The translations under genes were made by a program, and so were the position numbers. The notes under the pieces are model-generated. The model did no database searches, had not been told where the DNA came from, and saw only the letters and a program-made list of their open reading frames with translations. Below, piece by piece: positions 1-11,320 of a stretch of 64,000 nt of DNA. Position 1 is the first letter of the stretch. Every line of letters begins with the position of its first letter. The DNA is taken from contig BRKX01000014.1 in the NCBI GenBank assembly GCA_026008535.1, forward strand, positions 5,641,001-5,705,000, read 5' to 3'. The DNA comes from Perilla frutescens (Eukaryota; Streptophyta; Magnoliopsida; Lamiales; Lamiaceae).

Positions 1-602
1 ACGTGTGAATATAAAGTTATATATGATGACAAAGAAGTTATTGATTTTCCTGCCTATATCTGGGTTATGACCACATAGTTATTTATGTGGATAATGGGAA
101 GGGAGTTTATTAAGCATACAAACATAAAGCCTACTAATATTAGTGAGCATGAGTCTGTTAAAGATTGTGGTGAAGGACAAAGTAAAGTGATCATGTTGTG
201 TAGAAGATATTGGCTGAAAGTAGTGAAATACATCAGATGGTGGAGTAGGTTATATATATCTCCGGAGAAGATAAAGATTATTTTCCAGTGAGTGAAAGTG
301 AAACCGATTAAGTCGATTCAACTTGCACAACACTCCTAATTTGATTCTCCATCTTTCTAGGCTCTTCAAACTCCCATTTGGATATTTTTGAATTATTTCC
401 ATCAATTCTCATGGGCTTTGCTCTTTAAATCCGCTCCAAAAGCCCAAGTGATCCCTTTTTTAGCTCTCCAAGCATATATTTGATCACATTGCATCAAATG
501 ATCATAAAATTCGCCACTATTACTACAAAACTCATAAATATATCAAAAATCTCAAATGATAACATAATGGGCACAAAAGCTATGAAAATCACACAACTTA
601 TC
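1..602. other. AT-rich intergenic sequence
   Basis: No gene or repeat is recognised here. The only open frames are short and have no recognisable domain. The last five bases (ttatc) are the left target-site copy of the adjacent solo LTR. Confidence 0.5.
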
Positions 603-1616
603 TGTTAGGGTTTTTCTGAATTGTACGACACATGATCTATTTGGATGCCATTAATTCTAAGCTCATGTAAATCATAATTTTATGAGTTACATTAATTATC
701 CTATGTTGAATTAACATGCAAGTCCAATTTCGAATCTATTGCAACAGAAGAAAATAAAATCAATCAAAACCGGTACTTACAAACTTTATTGGGTTGCTCA
801 CGGGATTAAAGGTCTAATCCCGTTATTGATGGAGAACACATGGATGTCGATTTACTTCTCCTTGGTGTTCGAAATCTCACGGTTCTAATATTCTACTTCT
901 TGATCTTCTGATGTATTCCCGGACCTTGTCTAGATGCAGGGTGGGCTGCAGACTACTAAACGGTTATGAAAACCCTATGAATCAAGAGAGCGCATAGAGG
1001 GGTTGTATTATTGTATAATTTTCATGCCTCACCTCTTAATTAATAAAGGGATGGACGGAAATCAACTCCCCAAACCCTAATGGGTTTGTGCCTCCAACTT
1101 TTATTATATTAACAGTCCACTATGGTCATATTGGGCTACAACATGGATCTAGAAGAATATTAACTTGGCCTATTAATTTATTTAATTTCTAATATCCATG
1201 ACAAGTATATAAATAAATAAAGTATTATTTTTATTCCACTAAAGAAATAATGTTGACCAACCAATTTAATACATATTTACGAATATGTTTTTCTCCTTTA
1301 GTCCAGTCATTCTCCATGATATAATTTTTATTAATTAATTATGTAAGCTTCTGACAGCTATAATTAATTAATATCTTGTTTCGAGAGTAATACCGCACGA
1401 CTTCCGTTATCATGTTAAGCATAAATTAAAATTCTGCTTGTAGGGCTTCTCATGATCTTTGTACTTCCTCAAGGGGACATCATCAACCTGGCGCACTAGG
1501 ATGGAGTGACCATATATATTACTCGACCCATCATATATGTAAATGATGCTGCTTAAGATATCGAGATTGTTGATCCTATTTGAGAATCTCACTCATTAAT
1601 AAATCAAACCAATAAC

Positions 1617-1657
<41 letters not shown>

Positions 1658-2066
1658 GTCAATATATATGGGTTAAGAACCCGAACTCTGTGGATCTTTA
1701 TTCTCTCACTTAAGGTTAGAATACAGAACAGTATCCTATCATGATCTTCCTCAATACACAAGCCAGTTACTAGAATAATATGTTAGTCAAGATAAACTAA
1801 CTATCAGATTATTCTATGGTGTACCAATGACGGGTTCAGGACCATCTAAGTCGTGATCATTTTAATACAATACAAGAAATTTGATAATATGATCTTTACT
1901 GTGTGTTGACCCACACCATATCATTTACAATGCAAATATATGGAGCGTGCAATTAAATATAAGAATAATTAAATGAACATAGTGACTGCAATTATTATTC
2001 AATCTATATCATCTTAATATTATTTAATATATACAAAGACAAGCTTTCCAGTATACAAAACCAACA
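603..2066 (-). mobile_element. Solo LTR of a Ty1/Copia-type retrotransposon
   Basis: The 1,464-bp block begins TGTTAGGG and ends CCAACA, and it is flanked on both sides by the 5-bp direct repeat TTATC. No primer-binding site, polypurine tract or coding sequence adjoins it, so it is a solo LTR left by LTR-LTR recombination. It closely resembles the LTRs at 46230-47425 and 47426-48861, sharing for example the gtattcccggac, tctgacagctataatta and ccagtatacaaaac segments. Those LTRs belong to a minus-strand Copia element, and the shared orientation gives the strand call. It contains an (AT)n run at 1620-1653. Confidence 0.85.
1620..1653. repeat. (AT)n microsatellite inside the solo LTR
   Basis: Uninterrupted alternating TA of about 34 bases. 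Confidence 0.9.
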
Positions 2067-2578
2067 TTATCAACTTAAACATCATCATTAGGGAGGTTGG
2101 ATCTTTAGACCTCTCGAAGCCCTTGGGCCGTTCGACCTCTTTAGACGTTTGGCTAAGTCATTCTAGGCCCATCGTAAACGACCTGTTGGATGGGCTTGAC
2201 CCATCTGATATTATGTATGGGGTACTAGCTCTATGTAGAGAGATGTGTTAAGTTATAATCATCCAGCTTACAAATGCAAAACTTCATCAGTTACAAAACT
2301 TTTATGTTAACCATGTGGATGAGATACAATCTGCACCTCTGATCTTAAAATTCAACTAACTAGAGTATGTTGCTAGTTTCTCTTCTTAAATGATCTTTAA
2401 CAGATTATTTAAATTTGTATGGGACGAGGGCCCCTGAATCTTTCTTTGGTGTTGTTGGTATTGTTCATTTTTGTTGGTTTTGGTTGGTAGAATTTGATTA
2501 GATGAACATAGATCAATTAGCCTAGAGTCGAGAACTTGGAACTAGGATTTTCACATAGGTGCTGCCCAAATTTTTCAG
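2067..2578. other. Unassigned sequence upstream of the CACTA gene remnant
   Basis: It starts with the right target-site copy (TTATC) of the solo LTR. The rest may be the 5' untranslated or subterminal part of the CACTA element that follows. No CACTA left terminus is visible. Confidence 0.4.
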
Positions 2579-4069
2579 ATGTCAGCTAGAGGTGGTGGTT
2601 GTGCTTCACGAGGCTCCAGCAGAGCTTCTGCAGCATCTCCGTCGTCATCCGTCAGATTTAGTGGTGGAGTTGGAGGGTTAGATCTGGAGAGTTCTTCTGT
2701 AGGACATGTTGGTGATCCTACTGGCCGACGGGCGATACGTGTAGAGGATGAGTTTATCTTCTTTTTTTTATCATTTTCATAGCTTTTTTATATTTTTATA
2801 TATTTTTTATAACAATTGTGTTTTGCATTTAAAGTGTGATAAAGCTGGCTTATGAGGTGTCGAGTGCTATCACTGCAGTATTTAAGAGATATATACATTC
2901 GACTGGCTATTTATAGAAGTTGGTGCCAGCGGATGTTAGGCAGCGGTATTTTGAGGAGTTCAAGGTATGTCTTATGTATATAAAATTATATTTGAATAAA
3001 CTATATATATATATATATATATATTGTGTGATATATGTTTATTTAACTTGGTGCAGAAAGAGTTCACTTGGGATCCCGCTATCACTCCTATGATATCAGG
3101 ATTATGGATTGCTAAGGCGGCTGTGGGGTACAAGGACATGGTGTACACGTTTAAGAAGCAGAGGAGGGAGGGTCGACCTATCTGCATTCCTCAGGATGCT
3201 CGGGAGTCACGACTAGCATACTGGGACAGTCCGGAGGTCACGAAAAAGGCTAAGATTTCAAGCAAGAACAGAATGTCTGAGTCAGATGGCCCTGGTATTG
3301 GCATAGTGAAACACAAGGGCGGATCCTGATGTGCTCATGCGCATGCTGCAGCATTGGTCCGTACTCTTAATATTGTAAATTATTTTTAAGTTAATTAATT
3401 ATTATGTTGAATTTTTGTATAAGTACTAATATCTTGATTTTATTATGTAGGCATCAGAGAAGAGTCTCACGGCTGGTGAGGTCAGGTGGGAGACCTTTAT
3501 GAGACTGCATGGCAGTAGTAACGCTGACTACTCTGATCAGAAGTCAAAGCGCATCACTGTAAGTGTATTCAAACTGTATGTTTAATTGATGTAAGTGTAT
3601 TTTCAGATAACATGTTATGTTTATTTAATTATTTAATAAACATAGGACGAGGTACGTCTGACGATTGAGCGGAAAAGTCAGGTGCCTCCCGACTCATATG
3701 AGGTGTCGCCGAACACGACATCGATCTATATCGATGTCGTGGGCGTAGAGAAGATACGCGTCTTCGAGTTGGATAATCGAGCTGCTGCCCACATTGGACG
3801 TAGTCAGAGGAGTAGCAGTGTTTATTCAGTGGGCTCTCAGTACTATGACTCTCAAGGCCACTATCCAGGAGCTGCAGGTGAAGCTGCAGGCACAAAAGGA
3901 GCGATTTCAGCAGCGAGAACGGACCTGGGAGCAGAAGCACCAGGAGATGATGCATCAGCAGCTTGCTCTCCTCCAGCAGATGCAGGAGATGCAGCATCGG
4001 TTCGGGAATGCTGGTAGGTTATCTTCTCAATCTCTTCCAGACATGTATGATATTTTTATTTGTCTTTGA
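2579..4069 (+). pseudogene. CACTA (En/Spm) transposon-encoded protein, Transposase_24/Ptta-type, degraded
   Basis: This is a spliced pseudogene of the plant En/Spm-associated protein family. The first exon opens at 2579 with a Gly/Ser/Arg-rich N-terminus. A second coding block ends at a donor after 2964. The next exon (3057-3356) carries the diagnostic pattern: a YKDM motif, a basic stretch, LAYWDSPE, then NRMSE and KHKGGS. Exon 3451-3558 follows (WETFMRLHG), and a last exon starts at 3646 and ends in a Gln/Glu-rich coiled coil (3850-3990). It is dead: an in-frame TAG at 2914-2916 sits where the family usually has a coding residue, a TGA lies at 3327-3329 just after KGGS, and the coiled coil is in a different frame from the preceding exon, so an indel lies near 3840. 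The family is linked to CACTA transposons, and the typical CACTA end at 4666 agrees. The boundary of the first exon is uncertain. Confidence 0.75.
3002..3024. repeat. (AT)n microsatellite in an intron of the CACTA pseudogene
   Basis: Alternating AT run between the donor at 2965 and the acceptor before 3057. Confidence 0.85.
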
Positions 4070-4261
4070 TTATGGATGATATTTTTATTTTTATGTTTGA
4101 TATTAACTATGATTCTAAAATTGTTATGTTTTGTTATATGTGATTTTGAATAACTATTATTATATGTTTAATCTCTTATTCTCACTAAATATTTATATAA
4201 TAATTTGTATCTATTTTATTCTATATAAAACATTTTCAAATAAATAAAATCGAAAATGCAA

Positions 4262-4666
4262 AAAAAAAAAAAAATTAACGACGGATTTGTTCGTCTTTAA
4301 AAATAAAAATAAATAAAAAAACTAACAACGAACTTATCAATAGTTAACAATAAAAGTAAAAAAAATAAAATAAAATACCCTACCTTTTTAACGACGGATT
4401 ATATCGGCCGTTAGATATTTACGATAGATGTAACGACGGACATATCCGTCATTAAAATGTCCTCACGACAAAAATGGGAAACGATTTAACGACGGACAGT
4501 GTTAATATCTACCGACCAACAAAATCCGTCGTTAAACCTATTCCCGATTAAAGATTTAATGACGGATTAGATCCGTCGCTAATCCATCGTTAGATCGTTC
4601 TAACGATGGAAATCCAAAATTTAACGATGGACAAATCCTTTGTTATATCGCGATTTTTTTGTAGTG
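4262..4666 (+). mobile_element. 3' subterminal repeats and terminus of a CACTA transposon
   Basis: At least eight copies of a TTAACGACGGA-type motif occur in both orientations between 4275 and 4640, for example taacgacgga, tccgtcgttaa and the variant taacgatgga. The block ends ttttttgtagtg, which is the reverse complement of the canonical CACTACAAAAAA terminus. The next three bases (atg) would be the target-site duplication. The arrangement matches the subterminal transposase-binding regions of En/Spm elements. The left terminus is not in view, so the element is 5'-truncated or starts outside the window. Confidence 0.8.
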
Positions 4667-4837
4667 ATGGTCCAACACTCCTATTACCATTTGGGTGAAA
4701 ATCGTAACCCAAATTCGGGGTGATTACCATCCCACATTTAAATAGATTCAAAATTACTCAATTATCCCCATCTAAATAATTTTTTAACATTTAAATCTCA
4801 ATTTTGGAAATATTTATATAGGTGCATATTATGTATA

Positions 4838-4979
4838 AACTATTTTTTCTCGAATTAGTTTTAAATAAAATACAAAAACACTGAAAATTAAGAATAACAA
4901 GCATAATAAACTATTTTTTCTCGAATTAGTTTTAAATAAAATACAAAAACACTGAAAATTAAGAATAACAATCCACCGT
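4838..4979. repeat. 71-bp perfect tandem duplication
   Basis: The segment from tattttttctcgaattag to attaagaataacaa is present twice at an offset of 71 bases (4841 and 4912), with almost no differences. This suggests a recent duplication. Confidence 0.85.
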
Positions 4980-5603
4980 AAATTCTACAATAAATCAATA
5001 ATTAGAATTTTAGATTAATAATAAAAAAATTTATGAAGTTGCATAATTCAGTTCATAAATTGATAGTTTTTTTCTATAAATCCACAATTTCAATTTAAAT
5101 AGTCATTCATAATTTTAGTTTCAAGTTTTTTGAGTAAAAATATTTGTAACTTGAAATTAATAATGAAAATATTATGTGGAGGGCAATTTAGGTATTCTCC
5201 TACACTTTAATCACAATCCTTCAATCCAAATAAAATATTGACAATCTATCATAAATCATTAAAATATAGTGCAATCCAAACACAAAATTATTTTTGGATG
5301 AATAGTGCAATTCTATTTTATCATATCAATCTTATATATCCCATCAATAGAACCAAACGGGGCCTAAATGTATTAATCATTTTTTCTGGAAATCGATTAA
5401 GATTTTTTTTAGTTGCAGATAACCCGTAGACATGTTTTCTATTGTTAATTTGTTAATTTCTAGATATGCATAATCTGAATGACTTATGGACTCGTTGAGA
5501 TTATAAATTTGCTTGCATTTGGAGATATATAAGATTATAAATTTGATTGTTGAGTTTGTGGAAATGTTTTAGTTCTTGAAATGTTCAGTTATGCACTTAT
5601 GCA

Positions 5604-5607
<4 letters not shown>

Positions 5608-5649
<42 letters not shown>
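5608..5649. repeat. (AT)n microsatellite
   Basis: About 42 bases of alternating TA. Confidence 0.9.
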
Positions 5650-5651
<2 letters not shown>

Positions 5652-6615
5652 GCGGATGGGATTAGAAGTTTTTAGGCCTGCCTCTTTGGCAGCCCGGCCC
5701 ATCCCCACTCCATCAAATGGCAGGTTTTTTAAGCCCGGGTCGGCCTACTCACGATCTTGCTCCATTTTGACTTGGACGCGATTCTCTATTTTAATTTGAT
5801 ATTTTATTTTATATTTTAACTATTGAATTTATGGTATGTGTATTTAAAATATTAAATAATTTTAAGTAAAAAGATTTAAAACATGTCATAAATCTAAAGA
5901 TTATAATACAATTGGGTGAGATTATTTGCTATACTTTGTGCTACACAATTAAATTTATTAATTTTTCTTCAATTTTTTTATTCAATTTAAATTTATTCCG
6001 CTTTAAATTATTTTTCAATATTTAATTTCATTTTCTAATAAATAATTGGTTATTTTGTAAAAAAATAATTATATATCCTAATTGGATAGGATGAATCACA
6101 ATTAATAAACACAATAAATTGAAATTGAATTAAAAAAATAAAAAGTATTAATAAATTTAATTATGTATACAGTATGAAATGACAAACGAGTATAGAGGAT
6201 CCCATCGGGCTCTAGACTAGTTATGTGGACATTAGCGATAAAAAAGGGAGGAAAGTAACATGTAATTCGAATTGGAAAATTTACACTTTAATACCTACAT
6301 TTTGGACACTTTTTCAAAAATGACCCACTTTATTACTATTAGCAAAACAGTACAGTATCTCACTTTTTCAAAAATTTTGCAAATCTCACCTCGATCAAAT
6401 TTTCAGCCTAAAATATCTATGTAGCATGCTCAAAAAATTTATTTTATTTTTAGTTCATAATTAACATGGAATATCCATGTAATATTTTTTATTGGAGTAA
6501 AAAAGCCACGCAAGAATTCCGACGTGTCACATAGATATTCTAGACTGAAAATTTGATCGAGGTCAGATTTGCAAAATTTTTGAAAAAGTGAGTACTGTTT
6601 TGCTAATAGGAATAA

Positions 6616-7234
6616 GAGAAGATATTTCATGTAACACCCCCCATTTCCCCCTATTTCAGGCGCTATTTCAGACGGCGCGTGGGCCCACGTCCGCCCACGC
6701 GCCGGTTTTTTTTTTTTTTTGGCAGTTTTTTTGAATTTTTTTTTTCATTTTTTTATCCGATTTCACCAAAAAAAAAAACTCTAAAAAATACAAAATAAAC
6801 CCCTAAAAAACCCCCCAAAAAACCCTAAAAAAATAAAATAAACCCCTAAAAACACCCCCAAAAACCCTAAAAACGCCCTCCAAAAATCCTAAAAAACACA
6901 AAATAAACCCCTAAAAACACCCCAAAAAACCCTAAAAAAACAAAATAAACTCCTAAAAACACCCTCCAAAATCCTAAAAAACAAAAAATAACCCCCTAAA
7001 AACACCCCCAAAAATCACAATTTGAACTACATAAACAAGTATAAAATAACTAGCGGACCCCTTACTTTTTAATGATACAGATGATACTTTTTGAATTTTT
7101 GGTGATACCTTTTAGTGAGACTGCTGATATTGAATTAACCGTTTTTTTCTATTTTTTGACCGGGTCAAAGCGCGGGTTTGACCCGACCCGTCTGAAATAG
7201 TGTTATTTACATCCGTTGCATGGAAGTTTTTGCG
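6616..7234. mobile_element. Mutator-like MITE nested in the foldback MITE
   Basis: It is flanked by the perfect 9-bp repeat TAGGAATAA (6607-6615 and 7235-7243), the duplication length typical of Mutator-like elements. The ends are imperfect inverted repeats: TTTCATGTAACACC on the left against TTCCATGCAACGG on the right complement, and both are followed by a CTATTTCAGACGG motif. The outer arms are GC-rich and the middle is a C/A-rich minisatellite. There is no coding capacity. Confidence 0.8.
6760..7015. repeat. C/A-rich minisatellite resembling degenerate telomere repeats
   Basis: Four or five tandem units of about 55-60 bases are built from aaaccctaaaaaa, aacccctaaaaacacccc and acaaaataa. 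CCCTAAA-like words recur, but they are not in a regular 7-bp register, so this is a minisatellite rather than a true interstitial telomere array. Confidence 0.7.
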
Positions 7235-7300
7235 TAGGAATAAAGTGCGTCATTTTTGAAAAAATATCCAAAATGTAGATATCAAAGCGTAAATTTCTCA

Positions 7301-7589
7301 CTTCAACTTGGGCGAGCACTTTCAACTTGACGTCATCCTCTACATCATCATTGTGACTTACGTCTCTCACCGTTAGATTCTGTAGATTCCGGTCTCCAAA
7401 ACGACAAATCCTATCCAATCAATAGCTTCCACCACACCATCAGTGCTGTGGGACCCAGTTAGAATATCTTCCTTCCCATTACAAAATAAAATGGGGTAGA
7501 GTTTGGATGAACTGCTGCGCTCACACACTGCTCTTTCTCTGTCCCGATCATCATCTACTTAGGAGAAGCTAGATAAAATAAGATCAGCC
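7301..7589 (+). promoter_or_regulatory. Probable promoter and 5' leader of the aleurain-like gene
   Basis: This is the only sequence between the end of the foldback MITE and the start codon at 7590. The last 90 bases are pyrimidine-rich (ctctttctctgtcccgatc), as in many plant leaders. No TATA box can be assigned with confidence. Confidence 0.35.
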
Positions 7590-9354
7590 ATGAATCGGCT
7601 CTTAGTGGGAGTAGTCGTCGGAGTGCTGATCTCCACCGCTGCTGGATCGGAATTCCTCGCCGACGAAAATCCTATCAGACAAGTCGTCGACGGTCTGCAC
7701 GACCTCGAGACATCAATCCTCCGAGTCGTCGGCAACACGAGACGCGCTCTTTCCTTCGTTCGCTTTGCTCATAGGTGACTTCTCTCTCTCTCTCTCTCTC
7801 TCTGGGCTTAATTAATTAATTAATCTTGATTGAGAATATTCGTGGTGAAAGGTATGGGAAGAGATACGTGAGTGATGAGGAGGTACAGAGGAGATTCGAA
7901 ATATTTGCGGAGAATCTGAAGATGATCAAATCCCATAACAAGAAGAAACTGTCATACACTATGGGAGTTAATGGTAATTCTATAATATTATCTTGAAATT
8001 TGATGATGTTTGATCAAAAACTCAACATGAAAATGTATATGTGGCGTTGTGTTAGTGAAAAGAAGACAGTATAATTGAGCTTGTAAACTATGGGACAATT
8101 AAATGTTAGATATATGATATATGGTTGGGATGAACAGAGTTTAGTGACCTGACATGGGATGAGTTCCGTAAGCACAAGCTTGGAGCAGCTCAAAACTGCT
8201 CTGCTACTGCAAGAGGCAATCACCAGCTCACCAATGTTGTTCTGCCTGAATCCGTACGTTCATTATTCTTCTCCTTTAAGCTTAATTGCGATTTAATTAC
8301 TACAATCTATCAAATATTGCTATTTTTTACATTACTGCCCCAATTTTTTTGTGTAGTCTAGATTAAACATTAATTGACTTGATTCTGATTAATACAGAAA
8401 GACTGGAGGGAAGCTGGCATAGTTAGCCCAGTCAAATATCAAGGTAGCTGTGGCTCTTGCTGGACATTCAGGTAAACAAGTCCCAATCTTCACCACTTGT
8501 TCACTAGCAAAATATTATTACTAAGTAGTTTTAACTACAACAATATTAATATGTATTATATGCGCATGTTCTGCAGCACAACAGGAGCACTTGAGGCAGC
8601 GTATGCCCAGGCATTTGGAAAGGGCATTTTACTATCGGAACAGCAGCTTGTGGATTGTGCTGGAGCATTCAACAACTTTGGCTGCAATGGTGGATTGCCA
8701 TCTCAAGCATTTGAATACATCAAATATAACGGTGGCCTTGAAACTGAGGAGGCATATCCATACACTGGAAAGGATGGCGTTTGCAAATATTCATCCCAAA
8801 ATGCTGCAGTCCAAGTACTTGACTCTGTCAATATCACTTTGGTAATGATTTAAGCTTGAACTTTGTGTTTAATTTGTATACAAAATATTCCCATGCATAA
8901 GCTTACAATATTTTAGCTAGTTTGTTGAACACATATAAATTTAATGGATATGATCAGGGTGCTGAAGATGAACTGAAGCACGCTGTGGCACTTGTTCGTC
9001 CAGTAAGTGTGGCTTTTCAGGTGATTGATGGGTTCAAAGCATACAATGGAGGAGTTTACACAAGCACCAAGTGTGGCAGCTCTTCGCAGGACGTGAACCA
9101 TGCTGTTCTTGCTGTTGGTTATGGAGTCGAAAATGGTATCCCATATTGGCTCATTAAAAACTCATGGGGAGCTGACTGGGGTCATAATGGCTACTTTAAA
9201 ATGGAGATGGGCAAGAACATGTGTGGTAAGTTTTCATGGCTATACATAGCTCATTTATTATAAGTATTACAATTGTATGTGCATATATATCCGAATAATT
9301 GTAACTCTTTTTGCAGGAGTCGCGACTTGCGCTTCATACCCTAAAGTTGCTTAG
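7590..9354 (+). CDS. Aleurain-like vacuolar cysteine protease (papain family C1A, cathepsin H-like)
   Basis: Papain-type thiol protease expected to act in the vacuole. Seven exons with GT-AG introns: 7590-7774, 7852-7973, 8138-8253, 8398-8471, 8577-8841, 8958-9225, 9317-9354. They join in frame to 355 codons plus TAG, close to the usual aleurain length. A hydrophobic signal peptide (residues 2-19) is followed by the vacuolar-sorting motif NPIR (27-30). The inhibitory prodomain (about 60-135) has the ERFNIN-like pattern and contains AAQNCSAT (119-126). That matches the cathepsin H mini-chain, which suggests aminopeptidase activity. The mature enzyme shows Gln156, Cys162 in CGSCW, His302 in NHAVLAVGYG and Asn322 in KNSWG, so the catalytic set is complete. 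No stop or frameshift interrupts it. An AATAAA at 9451 could be the poly(A) signal. Intron 1 starts with a (TC)n run. Transposons lie close on the upstream side. Confidence 0.95.
7781..7803. repeat. (TC)n microsatellite in intron 1 of the protease gene
   Basis: Uninterrupted TC run starting a few bases after the splice donor at 7775. Confidence 0.9.
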
Positions 9355-9450
9355 TTGTGTTCTTGTGGCGGAGGACGATCACAAATCTGCAGTGCCTAGT
9401 ACCTAGTACCTACTGATTAAAAAATGCTTTAATTTGAGTTTGTTGTACAA

Positions 9451-9456
9451 AATAAA
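9451..9456 (+). terminator. Candidate poly(A) signal of the protease gene
   Basis: AATAAA about 97 bases after the stop codon, in an AT-rich 3' region. It is placed by position and motif only. Confidence 0.45.
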
Positions 9457-10929
9457 TTCAGGACAAAAGTGGTAATTATTAGGGTGTTCGTGTAATGCTG
9501 TTGGAAGTCTTTTATAAATTATTACCAAGGTGGACAAATTAAAGAGGGTGTTAAATATTGATTTCAAATACATAAATTTTAGTGGGTGATATGTTTATTC
9601 AAACGTAGCTTTAATAATATAAAATTAGCTCTTGTTTGGTTGTTCGTATTATTTTAAAATTCCGGTCAATTGAAAATCAGAAAATTTACACGTGTACATC
9701 TACGTGGATATTAAATTTACTTAAAATATATGAAGTTTTGACTGATTTTTTTTTCGCAAGAATTGAAAAAGACATAATTTTAGTTTTTTTTTTTCGTGTA
9801 ATGCGGCAAACGATATATAAATAATTAAATTTATATTTTTCAAAATTAATTATAGAATAAGATATAATTTTTTTTTTAATTAACATCATTTGACAATTGT
9901 CATGTTGTTGATCTTATGTAATTCATTTAATATGCACGAAAATTGTCATGCTATTGATAAATTTATCACTATAACGTTTGGAAGGATGTAAGTTGTTATA
10001 TACTTAATATTATTAATTGGTTTAAAGAATAATAAAATAGACAAGTAAAGAATTTGTTCAATTATAAAATTATCTGATTTTATCTAACGTATAGCGATAT
10101 ATTAAAGATGCTATTAAACATATCTGAAAAATTATTATATAACATCTACGAAATCACTTAATTTAGTTTGTTAACTTAATTAATTCGGTGTGCAATATTA
10201 TTCATCAACATACACGATACATCATGGATCAATATTAACTTGATAAATGTGGTATTCAAAATTTAATTATATATATATTTATAATTTAATGGAATATTAT
10301 TATTTTGAATACTCAATATTACACTAGCTCAAGTCTGATATTAATATTTTTTTCTTTAAATAGAGAACTAAAAAGGTGTGATGGTTATTTTATTTTATTT
10401 CTTCGAGCATGAATCATGTATATTGCATGAACTATGAAAATTCAAACAACTTTCATTTCATTTATTTGTTTATTCTGCGGATTAGTTTATCATTAATTAA
10501 TTATTAATTTTAGATGAAATATATAATAATATTTTTATTATACTTATCTTCAAAACAAATATATTTTCTATAAACAACACATAGAATGATAATACACAAT
10601 AGCTGCTATAACAACTTTATAGTAATAATTGATGAATTTGTTGTATTATTAAACAAAAAAAGCAAAAAAAGATGGCCATTTTTCAAATCGTGTGAAAGAC
10701 CAAAATTGATTCAAAGTTAGTGTATTTTTTTAAGACAATTTCGTGTACATGTGGAATCTTTGGCTCCTAAACATCAAATTGGCCGTAATTTGAAAATCAT
10801 GTGAAAAATCAAACAAAGGCTAAATTGATTATATTAAAACTACATTTTTTAAAATGTGTGAAAATCAAAAACACCTCAATGTTTGTGTATTTTAAGGTAA
10901 TTAACAAAATTAAGTACTATGGTCTATTG
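9457..10929. other. AT-rich intergenic sequence
   Basis: No gene, inverted-repeat element or recognisable transposon is seen. The open frames are low-complexity. Confidence 0.5.
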
Positions 10930-10946
10930 ATTTTATATTATAGTGT

Positions 10947-11056
10947 TTTTTATTTTTTACTCACACATCCGACCTGTGGTATTGAGGAGATTCGAACTCG
11001 TGACCTTTGGTCTCCAAGCAATCTCACTCCACCACTAGGCCATCCCCACCGGGATA
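10947..11056 (-). mobile_element. tRNA-derived SINE, short copy
   Basis: On the minus strand it begins ccggtggggatggcctagtg, a Pol III box A-like start, and contains GAGTTCGAATC, a box B-like motif. It ends in an A-rich tail, seen as T-rich sequence at 10947-10960. It is flanked by the perfect 17-bp direct repeat attttatattatagtgt at 10930-10946 and 11057-11073. The head is shared with the longer SINE at 25358-25574 (GGGGATGGCCTAGTGG). This copy is much shorter, so it is internally or 3' deleted. Confidence 0.85.
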
Positions 11057-11073
11057 ATTTTATATTATAGTGT

Positions 11074-11317
11074 AAAATAGAGCTAATTACGATTAAATAC
11101 ATAAATTTTGATATTATTTATAATTTAGACACGATCTTTACAATGTTGCAATTAAAATAAAATCTTGTAATTTTTTATAAAATAAATACAATTTACAAGA
11201 ATATCAAAATCAAACACAATATTTCATACATATTTTTATTATATTAATGAAATTCAAATCATAATTATTCTATGCATATATACAATTTTACAATAGTTCA
11301 TGTTATCGATTTATCCC
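11074..11317. other. AT-rich spacer
   Basis: Between the SINE and the Harbinger MITE. Nothing recognised. Confidence 0.5.
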
Positions 11318-11320
11318 TTA

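Larger units (their letters stand above)
4667..6274. other. AT-rich intergenic sequence
   Basis: No coding region is supported. It contains a 71-bp tandem duplication (4838-4979), an (AT)n run (5608-5649) and unassigned AT-rich DNA. Confidence 0.5.
6275..7300. mobile_element. Foldback MITE with long inverted arms, split by a nested insertion
   Basis: The left arm (6275-6460: AATTTACACTTTAATACC, then CTACATTTTGGA, then TTTTTCAAAAATGAC) returns inverted at 7244-7300. The inner part of the arm (CAAAATTTTTGAAAAAGTGAGTAC side) returns inverted at 6520-6606. The two right-arm pieces are separated by the 619-bp Mutator-like insertion at 6616-7234. Removing that insertion gives one element of about 400 bp whose two halves are nearly complementary. 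No clear outer target-site duplication was found, so the superfamily is open. The right edge lies about 290 bases before the start codon of the protease gene. Confidence 0.75.

Noticed and set aside
3629..3997. 122-residue minus-strand frame rich in Leu/His
   Set aside because: It is the shadow of the Gln-rich coiled-coil exon of the CACTA pseudogene on the other strand.
6760..7015. True interstitial telomere array
   Set aside because: CCCTAAA words occur, but not in a 7-bp register, and they are embedded in longer units.
10970..11056. tRNA gene on the minus strand
   Set aside because: Same reason: this is a tRNA-derived SINE head with 17-bp duplications.
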